From the NCBI GenBank assembly GCA_001664505.1, contig CP011806.1, positions 5,544,590 through 5,608,589 of the forward strand: a DNA stretch of 64,000 bases. The letters are read 5' to 3'. This stretch comes from Acidobacteria bacterium Mor1. GTDB lineage: Bacteria; Acidobacteriota; Polarisedimenticolia; Polarisedimenticolales; Polarisedimenticolaceae. The notes under the pieces are model-generated. The model saw nothing but the letters and a program-made list of their open reading frames with translations, did not search any database and was not told the origin of the DNA. Both the position numbers and the translations under genes were made by a program. This document shows positions 42,452 to 51,347 of the stretch, one piece after another (position 1 is the stretch's first letter; every line of letters begins with the position of its first letter).

Positions 42452-43693
42452 TCAAGCGGGTTCTTCGGCCGGCTCGAACTTCGGCAGGGGATTCGGGAGT
42501 TTGCCCCAGGCGTCGCTGTCCGCCGCCGCGGTCGCCTTGTCCAGCAGGCACGCATCGAGGCGGGCGCGGATCTTGGCCTCATCCATCTTCTGGCCGATGA
42601 AGACCAGCTCCTGGGCGCGATCGCCGAAGCGCGGGTCCCAGTTGGGCTGCTTATCTGGGCGTTGATCCTCCGGGTGCTCCCAATGCTCCCGTGGAATCGC
42701 AGCCCACCACATTCCGGCCGGGTTCACGTTGGAGACGCCGCCGGCCTGAGCCCACTCGTAGGCCACGCTGTGGTCGGCAGCGACCCAGAAGAAGCCCTTG
42801 GAGCGCAGTACGCCCTTCCAGTTCGCTTCATCGTTGATGAAGGCCCAGACCTTCTCGGCGTCGAAGGGTTGGGGCGTGCGGTAGGTGAAGCTCGAGATGC
42901 CGTACTCCTCGGTCTCTGGGGTGTGGTCCCCCTGGAGCTCCCGGATCCATCCGGCAGAGCTCTCGGCCTTCTCGTAATCGAACAGGCCGGTATCCAGCAC
43001 ATCGCCGAGAGAAACCTGTCCGCGGGTGGTCATGAGGATCTTCGCACCGCGATTGAGCGCCTTGATGATCGCTTCCACCTCCCGGGCCTGCTCCTCGCTG
43101 ACCAGGTCGAGCTTGTTGAGGACGATCACGTCGGCGAACTCGATCTGGTCGATCAGCAGATCGGTCACGGTGCGTTCGTCCTCTTCGCCGAGGGATTCGC
43201 CCCGCTCCTGCAGCGCCTCGGCGGCGCTGTAGTCCTTGAGGAAGTTCGCCGCGTCGACCACGGTGACCATGGTGTCGAGGCGGGAAACCTGGCTCAGGCT
43301 TACGCCCTCTTCGTCCTCGAAGGTGAAGGTCTGCGCCACGGGGATGGGCTCCGAGATACCGGTGGACTCGATCAGCAGGTAGTCGAAGCGCCCCTCCTGG
43401 GCGAGTCTCGAGACCTCCGCCAGCAGGTCATCCCGCAGGGTGCAGCAAATGCATCCGTTGGTCATCTCGACCAGCTTCTCCTCGGTTCGGGAGAGCTGGG
43501 CGCCGCCCCGTTCCACCAGCGCGGCGTCGATGTTGACCTCGCTCATGTCGTTGACGATCACCGCCACCCGGCGCCCTTCTCGGTTGTTGAGCACCTGGTT
43601 GAGCAAGGTGGTCTTGCCGGCCCCGAGAAACCCTGAGAGTACGGTCACGGGGAGCCTTGGTGGATTCTGCACGCTTTGCTGGTTCGAACTCAT
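42452..43693 (-). CDS. ZigA-like CobW/COG0523 GTPase (zinc metallochaperone type)
   Basis: 413 residues. Walker [10 protein letters not shown] (21-29), metal-binding CxCC at C81-I-C83-C84 in [10 protein letters not shown], Walker B region [12 protein letters not shown], and NKLD for guanine. The C-terminal CobW domain (about 265-390) contains [17 protein letters not shown] and GFFWVAADH. ZigA-type members deliver zinc to client enzymes during starvation and are usually Zur-controlled. I found no convincing Zur box upstream. The ATG at 43693 has AGGA ahead; an ATG four codons earlier lacks a site. First gene of an operon with the flavoprotein. The long upstream open frame to 44107 is antisense noise. 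Confidence 0.92.
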   Translation of the reverse strand: MSSNQQSVQNPPRLPVTVLSGFLGAGKTTLLNQVLNNREGRRVAVIVNDMSEVNIDAALVERGGAQLSRTEEKLVEMTNGCICCTLRDDLLAEVSRLAQEGRFDYLLIESTGISEPIPVAQTFTFEDEEGVSLSQVSRLDTMVTVVDAANFLKDYSAAEALQERGESLGEEDERTVTDLLIDQIEFADVIVLNKLDLVSEEQAREVEAIIKALNRGAKILMTTRGQVSLGDVLDTGLFDYEKAESSAGWIRELQGDHTPETEEYGISSFTYRTPQPFDAEKVWAFINDEANWKGVLRSKGFFWVAADHSVAYEWAQAGGVSNVNPAGMWWAAIPREHWEHPEDQRPDKQPNWDPRFGDRAQELVFIGQKMDEAKIRARLDACLLDKATAAADSDAWGKLPNPLPKFEPAEEPA

Positions 43694-43955
43694 CGGTGTC
43701 CTCATGGCCTGAGAAGGGGCGGCCGTTGCGGGAAACGCATGGATCCCCACGTTGAGAAGCCGCCCGGTAGCGGGAAGTTCCGCTTTTTCGCGGCGATTCC
43801 CGCTTCCTGGACCATCGTGGTCTTCAATCCAGGCGAGCTTGCCATGAATTCCCGCTACTTTGATCTCCTCGGCGCAGCGTAGATCGATCCGAGCCACACG
43901 GCGAGGCTGACGCGTTCGATCGACCGGGAAAGCGCCGCAAGGGGAGGCGCGGACC
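43694..43955. other. Divergent intergenic region without recognisable elements
   Basis: 262 bases between the ZigA-like gene (leftward) and the barrel-like gene (rightward). No gene and no promoter pair I can defend. AGCGG-loop-CCGCT followed by TTTTT (about 43769-43786) resembles a tiny terminator but has only five pairs and no plus-strand gene before it. A Zur-type palindrome was sought and not found. Confidence 0.5.
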
Positions 43956-44561
43956 ATGATGTGGAGGTCTCCTGCGAGTTTCCGGTGGCCTGGCCACACG
44001 ACGGGGAGAGGTTCCAGTTTCAACGTCGGGTTGGCCGTGCTACTGGTCGTCGGCATTCTGGGCGCCTCGCCCTGCGGGGCCGCGGAGAAGGGCTGGATGG
44101 TCGGCACCGAGGTGGACCTGGTGCCGTTCCTCTACGACGGCTACTACGTCTCGCTGATCGGAGGCGCAGGCAAGTTACGAGGCCGGGTCGTGCGAACCGA
44201 GCTGACCCTTCCGAGCTTCGTGACCGATGACGCCTTCAGGGACGATGACCGCAAGGTCGACGCCTTGATCCTGGACGTGTACTTCAGGCCGGATTTCGAG
44301 GGTTGGTGGGTCGGCCCCGGTCTGGAACGGTGGACCGGCGACGTCACGGAGGTGAGCAGCGGGCTGAGACGAGGCTACCGCACCGATGTCCTCACCCTCG
44401 GAGGCGGGTACACCTGGCGATTCAGCGAGCATTTCTACCTGAATCCATGGGCCGCGGTCCACGTGCCGATCGGCGGAGACCGGGACGTCCAGTTCGCGGA
44501 CAACACGTTCGAGATCGACCCGACGCCGGAGATCTCGGTCAAGCTCGGTATCCGGTTCTAG
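43956..44561 (+). CDS. Small exported outer-membrane-barrel-like protein
   Basis: 201 residues (or 200 from a second ATG). A rather long basic N-region is followed by a hydrophobic signal segment ([14 protein letters not shown]) cut near GAA-EK. The mature 155 residues alternate strands with aromatic girdle residues ([62 protein letters not shown]) and end in KLGIRF, a terminal Phe typical of outer membrane barrels. Eight strands would fit the length. GGGGAGG precedes the start. I cannot name the family. Confidence 0.7.
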   Translation: MMWRSPASFRWPGHTTGRGSSFNVGLAVLLVVGILGASPCGAAEKGWMVGTEVDLVPFLYDGYYVSLIGGAGKLRGRVVRTELTLPSFVTDDAFRDDDRKVDALILDVYFRPDFEGWWVGPGLERWTGDVTEVSSGLRRGYRTDVLTLGGGYTWRFSEHFYLNPWAAVHVPIGGDRDVQFADNTFEIDPTPEISVKLGIRF

Positions 44562-44604
44562 CCGGCCTCCGAAGGTCGCGGCCTGCAAGGGTCCCGGCCT
44601 GCGG

Positions 44605-47001
44605 CTATTTCCCGAAGAAGTACTCCAGGATCCGGCCGGTGCTGGCGCGCCACATACCCCAGCCCCCTCCGTCGGTCGATTCGCGAGTCGCCAGGTCATA
44701 GCCCGCGTCGGTCAGGAGCCCGGCGAGTTCGCGGCTGTCCCCCTCGCAGTCCAGGTCGCCACCCTTGAGGTCGGAGCTGCTCCATTCCATCCAGACCCGG
44801 GAGGTCGCTCCCTTGCCGTCGGCGATCAATCCGCGTAGCTCCTCTTCCGCTTCTTCGCGGAAGTAGAAGCTCTGGAGCGCGACGTTTCCGAGTGTTTCGG
44901 GCCGGCTCAGGGCGAGGTAGAGCGAGGCGAAGCTGCCGCTGGCGATACCGGTCATCAGGCGGTTCTCGCCGCCGGGCCTGGTGCGGAATCGCTCATCGAT
45001 CATCGGGAGCAGTTCTTCGGTGACCGCCTCGGCGAACTGCTGCACCTTCGGGCCGTAGTCGTCGTAGGTCACCCGTGGGACGAACGCCACGATTGCCGGA
45101 GAGACACTCGCGCCGAGCAGGTTGCCCAGGGAGTTGCCCCACATGCCCTGGCGCAGGGAATGGTCGCCGTAGTTGACCAGCACCAGCGGATAGCGCTCGC
45201 TGCTCCCATCGTAGCCCGGTGGCGTCACCACCTTGATGGTGCGTTCGTTCTCCAGGATCTTGCTGGTCCAGGTGAATTCCGTCGGAGGAGCGGCTTCGGC
45301 CGCCGGTGCCTTCAGATGGGCGGGTTGCTCCCAGCCCGAGGTCGAGACCAACGAGGGGAAGCCGTCGTCGTCGAACACCCTTCGCGGGTTTGCCGGATCG
45401 TTGACGGTGTCGTCGACGAAGTCGAAGTAGTACTCGTACACCGACTCGGGGGCCAGCCGGTAGCTGCGGAAGAACAGGTCGGTGCCGGCGACCCGGTGCA
45501 GCGGCTCGACCCGGCCTCGCTCGAGGAAGTTGCCCATCACGTTCACCGCCGGGGCCTCGCCGCGGTAGACGAAATGCACCAGGCCGCCCTCCTCGATGAC
45601 CGGGAAGCTGTCGTGGCGCGCCAGGTAGGCGTCGATCGTCGCCTGCTTGTCCTCGGCTTGCTCGACGTCGACGATGAAGGCCCCGAAGCGGCCCATCAGT
45701 GCCGTGGCTTCCACCGGCTCGGCGCCGATGATCTGCGGGGCCGCTGCGGCACCCTTGTCGGCCAGGTCGAGCGCCATGATGTGGGTGTTGTCCCGCAGAT
45801 AGAGGGTGGTGTCGACGAGGGTCGGCAGCGACCAGGAGACCGAGTCGGTGACCTCGGCGCTGGCCAGCAGTTCGAACTTTTCGGGGGAGACCCGGGCCAG
45901 GGACAGGTTGCCGTCCTCGTCGAGAAACAGCAGCTTGTCGTCGGCGTAGAGCGCCTGGGCCTTGTGGAAACCGCGGTGGCGCCAGGCGACCTCGCCGGTC
46001 TTCCAGTCGAACGCGGTCATCAGCGAAACCCCGTTGCCCCCGGTCGAGCCGTAGATGTGGTCGCCCAGGCGGATGTTGGTCCAGTGGGAGGCGCGCAGGT
46101 AGGTCTCGAACCAGACCTGTTCGGCCGTCCAGTCATCCCCCTTTCCGCGAATCTCGAGCAGCCGGCCTCCGCCGGTGGGGAACTGGCTACCGGCCCAGAC
46201 GTGGTTCTCGTCGCACTTCACCATTCCGGTCAGGTGGTTGCCGTTGTTGTATTCGATCTCGTGAAACCAGAGCGTCTTTCCCGTCGCCGGGTCGAGGCCG
46301 ATCGCGCCCTCGGGGGAAAAATAGAGATACTGATCCCGGCCGCCGAGGCTGGTCAGCAGCGGCGGCGCGTAGCTCACGCCCCCGGGCGCGCTCTTCCAGA
46401 CGGTTTCTCCGTTCTTCGGGTCGTAGGCCACCACGGCGTGGTCGTCGCCGCCGACCATCACGATGACCTTGCCCTCGTAGAGCAGCGGGATGGCGGAGTA
46501 GCCGTACTCCTCGTCGCGACTGCGCCGGCCGTACTCCGCCGGCAGGTCGTGCTGCCACCGGAGCTTTCCGTCGGCGAGGTCCAGGCAGCGAATCACGCCG
46601 TCCACGCTGATCGAGACGATCCGGTCGCCGGCGATCAGCGGGGTGGAGTTGGGACCGAGGCCGAAGCCCTCGATCATGCCCTCCCACAGTTCGACTTCGT
46701 AGCGGTGCTCCCAGATCGTCGAGCCGGTGCCGGCGTCCAGGGCGACCACCGCTTCCTCACCGGACTCGGCATCGCGGTACATGGTGTAGAGCCGGGCGTC
46801 CTTGTGCAGGATCGACGGGTAGCCTTCGCCAAGGGGCCTCTTCCAGAGCCGGGGCGGGCCGGATTCCGGCCAGGTCTCGGCCAGCCCGTCCACATCGACG
46901 GTGTAGTCGCCCTTGGGGCCACCCCACTGCAGCCAGTCGGCGGCGCCGATTCCGGGGGAGACCACCGAGAACATCAGGCCGAGGAGGAGCAGTCGTTGCA
47001 T
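44605..47001 (-). CDS. Exported PQQ-type propeller fused to a degenerate esterase domain
   Basis: 798 residues: signal peptide (1-20), PQQ-type propeller (about 22-410, QWGGPKGDY then TWPESGPPRLW), a carbohydrate-binding E-set (about 450-545, FVYRGEAPAVNVMGNFL), then a Fes/esterase-D alpha/beta hydrolase (about 575-798; TWTSKILENERTIKVVTPPGYDG, FVPRVTYDDYG). Where Fes relatives have GQSFGG this protein has TGIASGSFAS, with Ala at the expected nucleophile, and the terminal GGHxW becomes DGGGWGMW, with no His. The esterase is probably inactive. The propeller is a close paralogue of the one at 5189-6442. ATG at 47001 starts the signal; the frame upstream is not coding. Confidence 0.85.
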   Translation of the reverse strand: MQRLLLLGLMFSVVSPGIGAADWLQWGGPKGDYTVDVDGLAETWPESGPPRLWKRPLGEGYPSILHKDARLYTMYRDAESGEEAVVALDAGTGSTIWEHRYEVELWEGMIEGFGLGPNSTPLIAGDRIVSISVDGVIRCLDLADGKLRWQHDLPAEYGRRSRDEEYGYSAIPLLYEGKVIVMVGGDDHAVVAYDPKNGETVWKSAPGGVSYAPPLLTSLGGRDQYLYFSPEGAIGLDPATGKTLWFHEIEYNNGNHLTGMVKCDENHVWAGSQFPTGGGRLLEIRGKGDDWTAEQVWFETYLRASHWTNIRLGDHIYGSTGGNGVSLMTAFDWKTGEVAWRHRGFHKAQALYADDKLLFLDEDGNLSLARVSPEKFELLASAEVTDSVSWSLPTLVDTTLYLRDNTHIMALDLADKGAAAAPQIIGAEPVEATALMGRFGAFIVDVEQAEDKQATIDAYLARHDSFPVIEEGGLVHFVYRGEAPAVNVMGNFLERGRVEPLHRVAGTDLFFRSYRLAPESVYEYYFDFVDDTVNDPANPRRVFDDDGFPSLVSTSGWEQPAHLKAPAAEAAPPTEFTWTSKILENERTIKVVTPPGYDGSSERYPLVLVNYGDHSLRQGMWGNSLGNLLGASVSPAIVAFVPRVTYDDYGPKVQQFAEAVTEELLPMIDERFRTRPGGENRLMTGIASGSFASLYLALSRPETLGNVALQSFYFREEAEEELRGLIADGKGATSRVWMEWSSSDLKGGDLDCEGDSRELAGLLTDAGYDLATRESTDGGGWGMWRASTGRILEYFFGK

Positions 47002-47191
47002 CTGTCGTTCGCCTTTTCGCCCGCTCGACGCCTTGTGCGACGCGGTTATCGAGAGTACCCCGCCACGGGGACTCGGAATGTAATGGCCCGGTAACAGTCC
47101 GGGGTCCGGACTCTCGATAGGAGAACGCCTCAGACCCTCAGGGGTTGCACCCTGAGTTGGGATGTCTCGCGGCACGGCCGCCCGGCAGCGT

Positions 47192-48175
47192 TCACGGCTG
47201 TACCGGCCGGGCGCCATGCATCCGGTACAGCACGCCGTTCTCGCTGGCCTCCAGCGCCTCGAAGCGTCCCTCGAGGATCACCGGCTCGTAGCCGATCTCG
47301 AGCGCCTCTTCGGCGAAGACCTCGACGGCTCCCGCCGGCCCGCCGGGAACATGGAAGAAGCAGCCCGGCGGGTTCGACGCCAGCACGAAGTGTTTCTGCT
47401 TCTCGGTCATCTCGAGGGGCAGCATGAAACCGGCGAGTCTCACGGTTTGACCGGACCGAGCCTTCACTTCGTCGGGGAAGGATGCGGTGATCCGTTCACC
47501 CCATTCGATATCCGCCTGGAACAGCAGGCTCCAGGGCAGGACCCCTTCGATGTCGTCGAGAGCCGCGTAACCGGCGGCCTGCAGGCTGATCACGTTCAGC
47601 AGGACCGATTCGTCTAGGTCGCCGACGGCGATACGGACCCGTTCTTCACCCATGCTGCCGCCCATCAATGCGAAGGAGTAGCTGCCGTAGTCGTCGGATA
47701 CCGCCTCTTCTCCGGAGGTGGGGATGAACAGGCTGTCCCGTTCGGGAGTGACTTTGGGGACCAGACCGCGAACCGGGCGCTCGTCGGCATCCTGGATCAA
47801 CAGCGTGAGGTAGAGGTAGTCCCGCTCCAGCACGTCGAGAATCAGCACCCCGTCGGCCCCTTCGTAGCCGAACTCGGTGAGGATCTCCATCTTGAGTGGT
47901 CGCTCGGCCTCCGCCAGCGAGACCGGCTCGGGTAGATCCTCGGTCTCGACGGGCGCGGTCGGTGGTAGCGGTTGAGGAGGTGGTGTTTCCGCCGGCACTG
48001 CATCCACCTGCTCGAGAGTTCGATCGGAGACGTCCGGTGAACTCGAAGTCTCCGAGCCGGCAGGGCTCGAGGCTTCCTCGGTGACGGGTTTCCGCGGATC
48101 GCCGCAGGAAGCCAGCGCCCACGTACCGAGGACGAGGGCGACCCACAGCGTTCTTCGGTTGCGAGGCGGTTGCAT
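47192..48175 (-). CDS. Lipoprotein with C-terminal DUF3299 domain
   Basis: 327 residues. The signal ends in a lipobox (TWALASC, Cys24). A long Ser/Glu/Pro-rich linker (about 25-90) is followed by an unrecognised domain (about 90-210) and DUF3299 (about 215-327; TVRLAGFMLPLEM, KHFVLASNPPGCFFHVPGG). DUF3299 proteins are periplasmic, often lie near metal or ABC-export genes, and have a conserved Cys in PPGCFF, here C in NPPGCFFH. Function unknown. The ATG at 48175 lacks a good ribosome site. A seven-pair hairpin at 47137-47156 lies between it and the esterase gene downstream; it has no U-run. Confidence 0.85.
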   Translation of the reverse strand: MQPPRNRRTLWVALVLGTWALASCGDPRKPVTEEASSPAGSETSSSPDVSDRTLEQVDAVPAETPPPQPLPPTAPVETEDLPEPVSLAEAERPLKMEILTEFGYEGADGVLILDVLERDYLYLTLLIQDADERPVRGLVPKVTPERDSLFIPTSGEEAVSDDYGSYSFALMGGSMGEERVRIAVGDLDESVLLNVISLQAAGYAALDDIEGVLPWSLLFQADIEWGERITASFPDEVKARSGQTVRLAGFMLPLEMTEKQKHFVLASNPPGCFFHVPGGPAGAVEVFAEEALEIGYEPVILEGRFEALEASENGVLYRMHGARPVQP

Positions 48176-48341
48176 CAATGGATACGCAATCTCGGGGAGA
48201 ACGATCAAAGTCCGGGCGACAGCCCTAGTGTGCCCTGCGACCCGCGAAAGTTCATCCCCTCGAGCCCAAAAAGCGGGGAAGTTCACGCTGGACTCCGGCC
48301 CGCCTTGACACCGGTCAGGACCCGTCTTAGTCCATCCCACA

Positions 48342-48707
48342 ATGAGCTTCGCATTGCAGCCCGGCGTTCGGATGATCCTGCACGGCCTGCTGGTGCTGAC
48401 CCTGGTGTTCTCCGGGGGAGCCCCCGACCCGGTCTGCTCCTCTTCTCGCGGGCTCGTCGTCTGTGGCTGCGGCGCCGCGTATTCGATCATCGGTTCCGAT
48501 CCGGAGTCCGGCGGCGCGACAGCCATCGATCCGTCTCCTGTCGCCGATAGCGCGAAGACCGAACGCAAGTCGGTCACCCCGATTACACCTGCCGGAAGAG
48601 TCTTCGACCTTGCTGTGGGTACTCGGCAGCGCGGGCAGACTCCGCACCAGGAAAGCGTCCCGAGAGCCTCCCAGCTGTACGTTCGTCACTGCGCTCTTCT
48701 CTGTTGA
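48342..48707 (+). CDS. Possible small exported protein, hypothetical
   Basis: 121 residues, or 111 from the internal ATG at 48372 (MILHGLLVLTLVFSGGAPD, a plausible signal peptide). The rest is low in recognisable features: CSSSRGLVVCGCGAAYSII, then a Ser/Pro/Thr-rich stretch and a cysteine pair at the end. A perfect TTGACA sits at 48305-48310, but no matching minus-10 box is seen. Antisense open frames of similar length exist, so this call is weak. It is the only candidate in the 615-base space 48176-48790 before the SecDF gene; nothing else in that space can be supported. Confidence 0.35.
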   Translation: MSFALQPGVRMILHGLLVLTLVFSGGAPDPVCSSSRGLVVCGCGAAYSIIGSDPESGGATAIDPSPVADSAKTERKSVTPITPAGRVFDLAVGTRQRGQTPHQESVPRASQLYVRHCALLC

Positions 48708-48790
48708 TTCACGCCTCGTAGCGATTCACGCGTGCGCGTCCATCCAGGCGCGCGCGGTTTCGGTCATTGCATCTACGAGGACTTCGAATC

Positions 48791-51172
48791 ATGAAGCAAA
48801 GGAATTGGTATGTCTGCGCGCTGGCGCTGGTCGTTCTGCTACTTGCGACCGCCCTCGTTCTTCCCCTGACTCGCGGCGAGTCGCCGATCAAGCTCGGTTC
48901 CGACCTGGCCGGCGGCGTTCTCGTCACCTATCGCCCGGATTTCACGACCGTCGCCGAATCTCACCGGGAGATGACCCGCGACGAGATCCTGGCGACGGCC
49001 AAGGACAATCTGTCCGCCCGTCTGGAACGCACGCTCAAGCTGATCCCCGATGTGAACGTGCGAGACGACGAGACGATCGTCGTCACCCTGCCGGCGGGTG
49101 AGGACCACAAACAAACCCTGGATCTGGTCGGCCGGACTCACCGACTGACCCTGAGCCTCGTCGTCGCCGAACACGACGACGTTCCTTCCGCCGGCGATGG
49201 CCGAACGGTCTATCCCTACGAGGACCGCTACCTGGAGCTTGCGCCGCCGCAGTTCTCCGGGGACATGCTCGATCCCCGGGCCATTCGGGTCGACAACGGA
49301 TCGAGCGATCCTCTCGCGCTGACGGGGGTCAAACCGCAGGTGGCTTTCCGCTTTGCCGTCCCCCACGACCTGGCCTTCGCCAGGTTCACCCGCGAGAACG
49401 CGGGCCGGCAGCTCGCGATTCTGCTCGACGACCACGTGGAGTGGGCCGGGGAGATCCGGGGAGCCATTCGTGGGGATGGAGTGCTCGCCGGCGACTACAC
49501 CATGGAACAGGCCATCGATATCACCCAGATGCTGAGGTCCGGGACCCTGCCGGTGTCCCTCGACGTGGAGAGCCTCTCGACGGTCGGCCCTACCCTGGGG
49601 CAGTCGATTCAGGACATGGGCCTGCACGCGCTCTCGTTGGCCTTGGCGGGGTTGGTTCTGGTGCTGGCCTTCAGCTACCTGCACCGGAGCTGGTTTCTGC
49701 TGGCCAGCCTCTGCTCACTGGGTTGCCTGCTGTTCCTGCTCACCGGTCTGGCGGCCTCCCTCGGTTTGACCCTCGATGTCGTCGGCATCGCCGGCATCAT
49801 CCTGTCGGTCGGCATGGGGATGGATGCCTGCATCTTGGTTCTGGAGAGTCTCGACGAGAAGCTTCGCCGGCCGGGAGCGAAGCCCGGGACATCGGGCCCC
49901 GGGCGCCTGGCACGTGCGGCCTATTCGTTCTCGGGCGAGGGGCGGACGCTGTTTCACGCCAATGCGACGACCCTGCTGGTGGTCGGGTTGTTGCTGGCCA
50001 CCGACCGGCTGAAGTCCTTCGCGCTATTCATGCTGGTCGGGATCGTCGCGTCGATCCTGACCATCCTGGTCACCCGGGAGGTGCTGCCCCGTGTTCACGG
50101 ATGGTTGCCCGATCTGAGGTGGGAACCCCTGGGTTGGCTGCGTCGCTCGAACGTCCGGCTGTTCCGCGCCCGGAAACTCTACTTCGCCGCGCTGATCTGC
50201 GGACTGGTTCTGGTCGGTGGATGGATGTTGCTCGGCGGCCCGGGGGGCCCATCGCTGGAGCTGGGGCCTGATTTTCGTGCGGGCACCCAACTGGTGGTCC
50301 TCCCCGAGGGGCCGGACAACCTCGCGGCTTCCCTCGATCTGCTGGAAGAGCGGCTGCCCGACGTGGGCATCCGGCAACAAACCCTGGGCCCGCCCGAGCA
50401 GGGCCGCTACCTCGTGACCGTCGGCGCGCCGGTGGCTGAACGCGCGGCCGAGGCGATTCTGGGGCAGGGCAACCCGACGGCCGAGGAGTTCTTCTCCATC
50501 TTCGAGACGACATCGGTCGAAGTCGAGAGTCTGAACTCCATCGACGACAAGGTGTCCGGCCGGCGACTCCTGGCCGGTCTTTCGGTGCTGCTCTTCTCGT
50601 TCCTGTTACTCGCGGCCTATCTGGTCTTTCTGCAGGAACCTCTGAACCGGCTACTGTCGTCGAGCCCGCCGCCGCCCGGCTCGAGGCGCTCACGGGGTTT
50701 GATCTTCGCCGGGATCATGCTGGCCATCTTCCTGGACGTGGCGGTCATGCTGGCGGCCCTTTCGGTGCTGGGGCAACCGATCAGCCTGGCCGTCGTCGCC
50801 GGGATCCTCGCGGTCATCGGGTACTCGGTCAACGATTCGGTCGTGCTCTGGTGCCATGTCCAGAACCTCCAGACCGAGATGCGCCGGGAAGGAAAGTCGT
50901 TTTCCCCGCTGGAGTTGGTGACGACGGCGATCGATCGCATCCTGAGCCGAGCGTTACTCACAACCCTGTCCACCGTGCTTCCCGCGGCGATGATCCTGGC
51001 GGTCGGGTTGACGCCGCTGGCGGACTTCGCCTGGGTCGTTCTGGCCGGAACGGTAACCGGGACACTCTCGTCGATCTTCATCGTGGGTTCCTTCGCGCTA
51101 CGGGCGCTCCGGCACGACGGTTCGGCAGAGACCGACAACGATGAGCCTCAGGCGGTTGCGCTGGGGGCTTGA
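48791..51172 (+). CDS. secDF: SecD-SecF fusion protein (SecDF), divergent copy
   Basis: 793 residues, about 12 membrane helices. SecD half: LGSDLAGGVLVTY (D1), a periplasmic P1 region, GTLPVSLDV...VGPTLGQS (D4), and LTLDVVGIAGIILSVGMGMDA (D5) with the helix-4 Asp. SecF half starts near 495 with LGPDFRAGTQLVV; GYSVNDSVVLWCHV keeps the helix-10 Asp and SRALLTTLSTVLP the Arg. These three residues form the proton path, so export-driving activity is likely. It uses proton force to pull secreted proteins out of SecYEG. No yajC is nearby; instead a subtilisin-like protease follows, suggesting a second, specialised SecDF. ATG at 48791 with GAGG upstream. Confidence 0.9.
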   Translation: MKQRNWYVCALALVVLLLATALVLPLTRGESPIKLGSDLAGGVLVTYRPDFTTVAESHREMTRDEILATAKDNLSARLERTLKLIPDVNVRDDETIVVTLPAGEDHKQTLDLVGRTHRLTLSLVVAEHDDVPSAGDGRTVYPYEDRYLELAPPQFSGDMLDPRAIRVDNGSSDPLALTGVKPQVAFRFAVPHDLAFARFTRENAGRQLAILLDDHVEWAGEIRGAIRGDGVLAGDYTMEQAIDITQMLRSGTLPVSLDVESLSTVGPTLGQSIQDMGLHALSLALAGLVLVLAFSYLHRSWFLLASLCSLGCLLFLLTGLAASLGLTLDVVGIAGIILSVGMGMDACILVLESLDEKLRRPGAKPGTSGPGRLARAAYSFSGEGRTLFHANATTLLVVGLLLATDRLKSFALFMLVGIVASILTILVTREVLPRVHGWLPDLRWEPLGWLRRSNVRLFRARKLYFAALICGLVLVGGWMLLGGPGGPSLELGPDFRAGTQLVVLPEGPDNLAASLDLLEERLPDVGIRQQTLGPPEQGRYLVTVGAPVAERAAEAILGQGNPTAEEFFSIFETTSVEVESLNSIDDKVSGRRLLAGLSVLLFSFLLLAAYLVFLQEPLNRLLSSSPPPPGSRRSRGLIFAGIMLAIFLDVAVMLAALSVLGQPISLAVVAGILAVIGYSVNDSVVLWCHVQNLQTEMRREGKSFSPLELVTTAIDRILSRALLTTLSTVLPAAMILAVGLTPLADFAWVVLAGTVTGTLSSIFIVGSFALRALRHDGSAETDNDEPQAVALGA

Positions 51173-51347
51173 TCCTTCGCTGGATCAGGGCGGCGGGCCG
51201 GGAGATCGGCTCGTCGCCCTTGCCGCAGCCCCGTGGCTGAGGGTCGCGGATGCAACGGCCGCAAGTGTCGTTTCCGCGTCCCTTCGTTGTCTCCCGTGCA
51301 AAACGAGGATCGTCCATACTCTTAGTCAAACAAGGAGGAGTCGAATC

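Noticed and set aside
43694-43955. Zur operator before the ZigA-like gene
   Set aside because: No palindrome of the GTTATANNATAAC type or a GC-adjusted version could be found.
45160-47094. Long plus-strand frame opposite the propeller-esterase gene
   Set aside because: Antisense shadow of a GC-rich gene; no family motif and no ribosome site. The same applies to 8165-9481, 16070-18352, 27112-28449, 33142-34662, 34667-36352 and 60456-63596.
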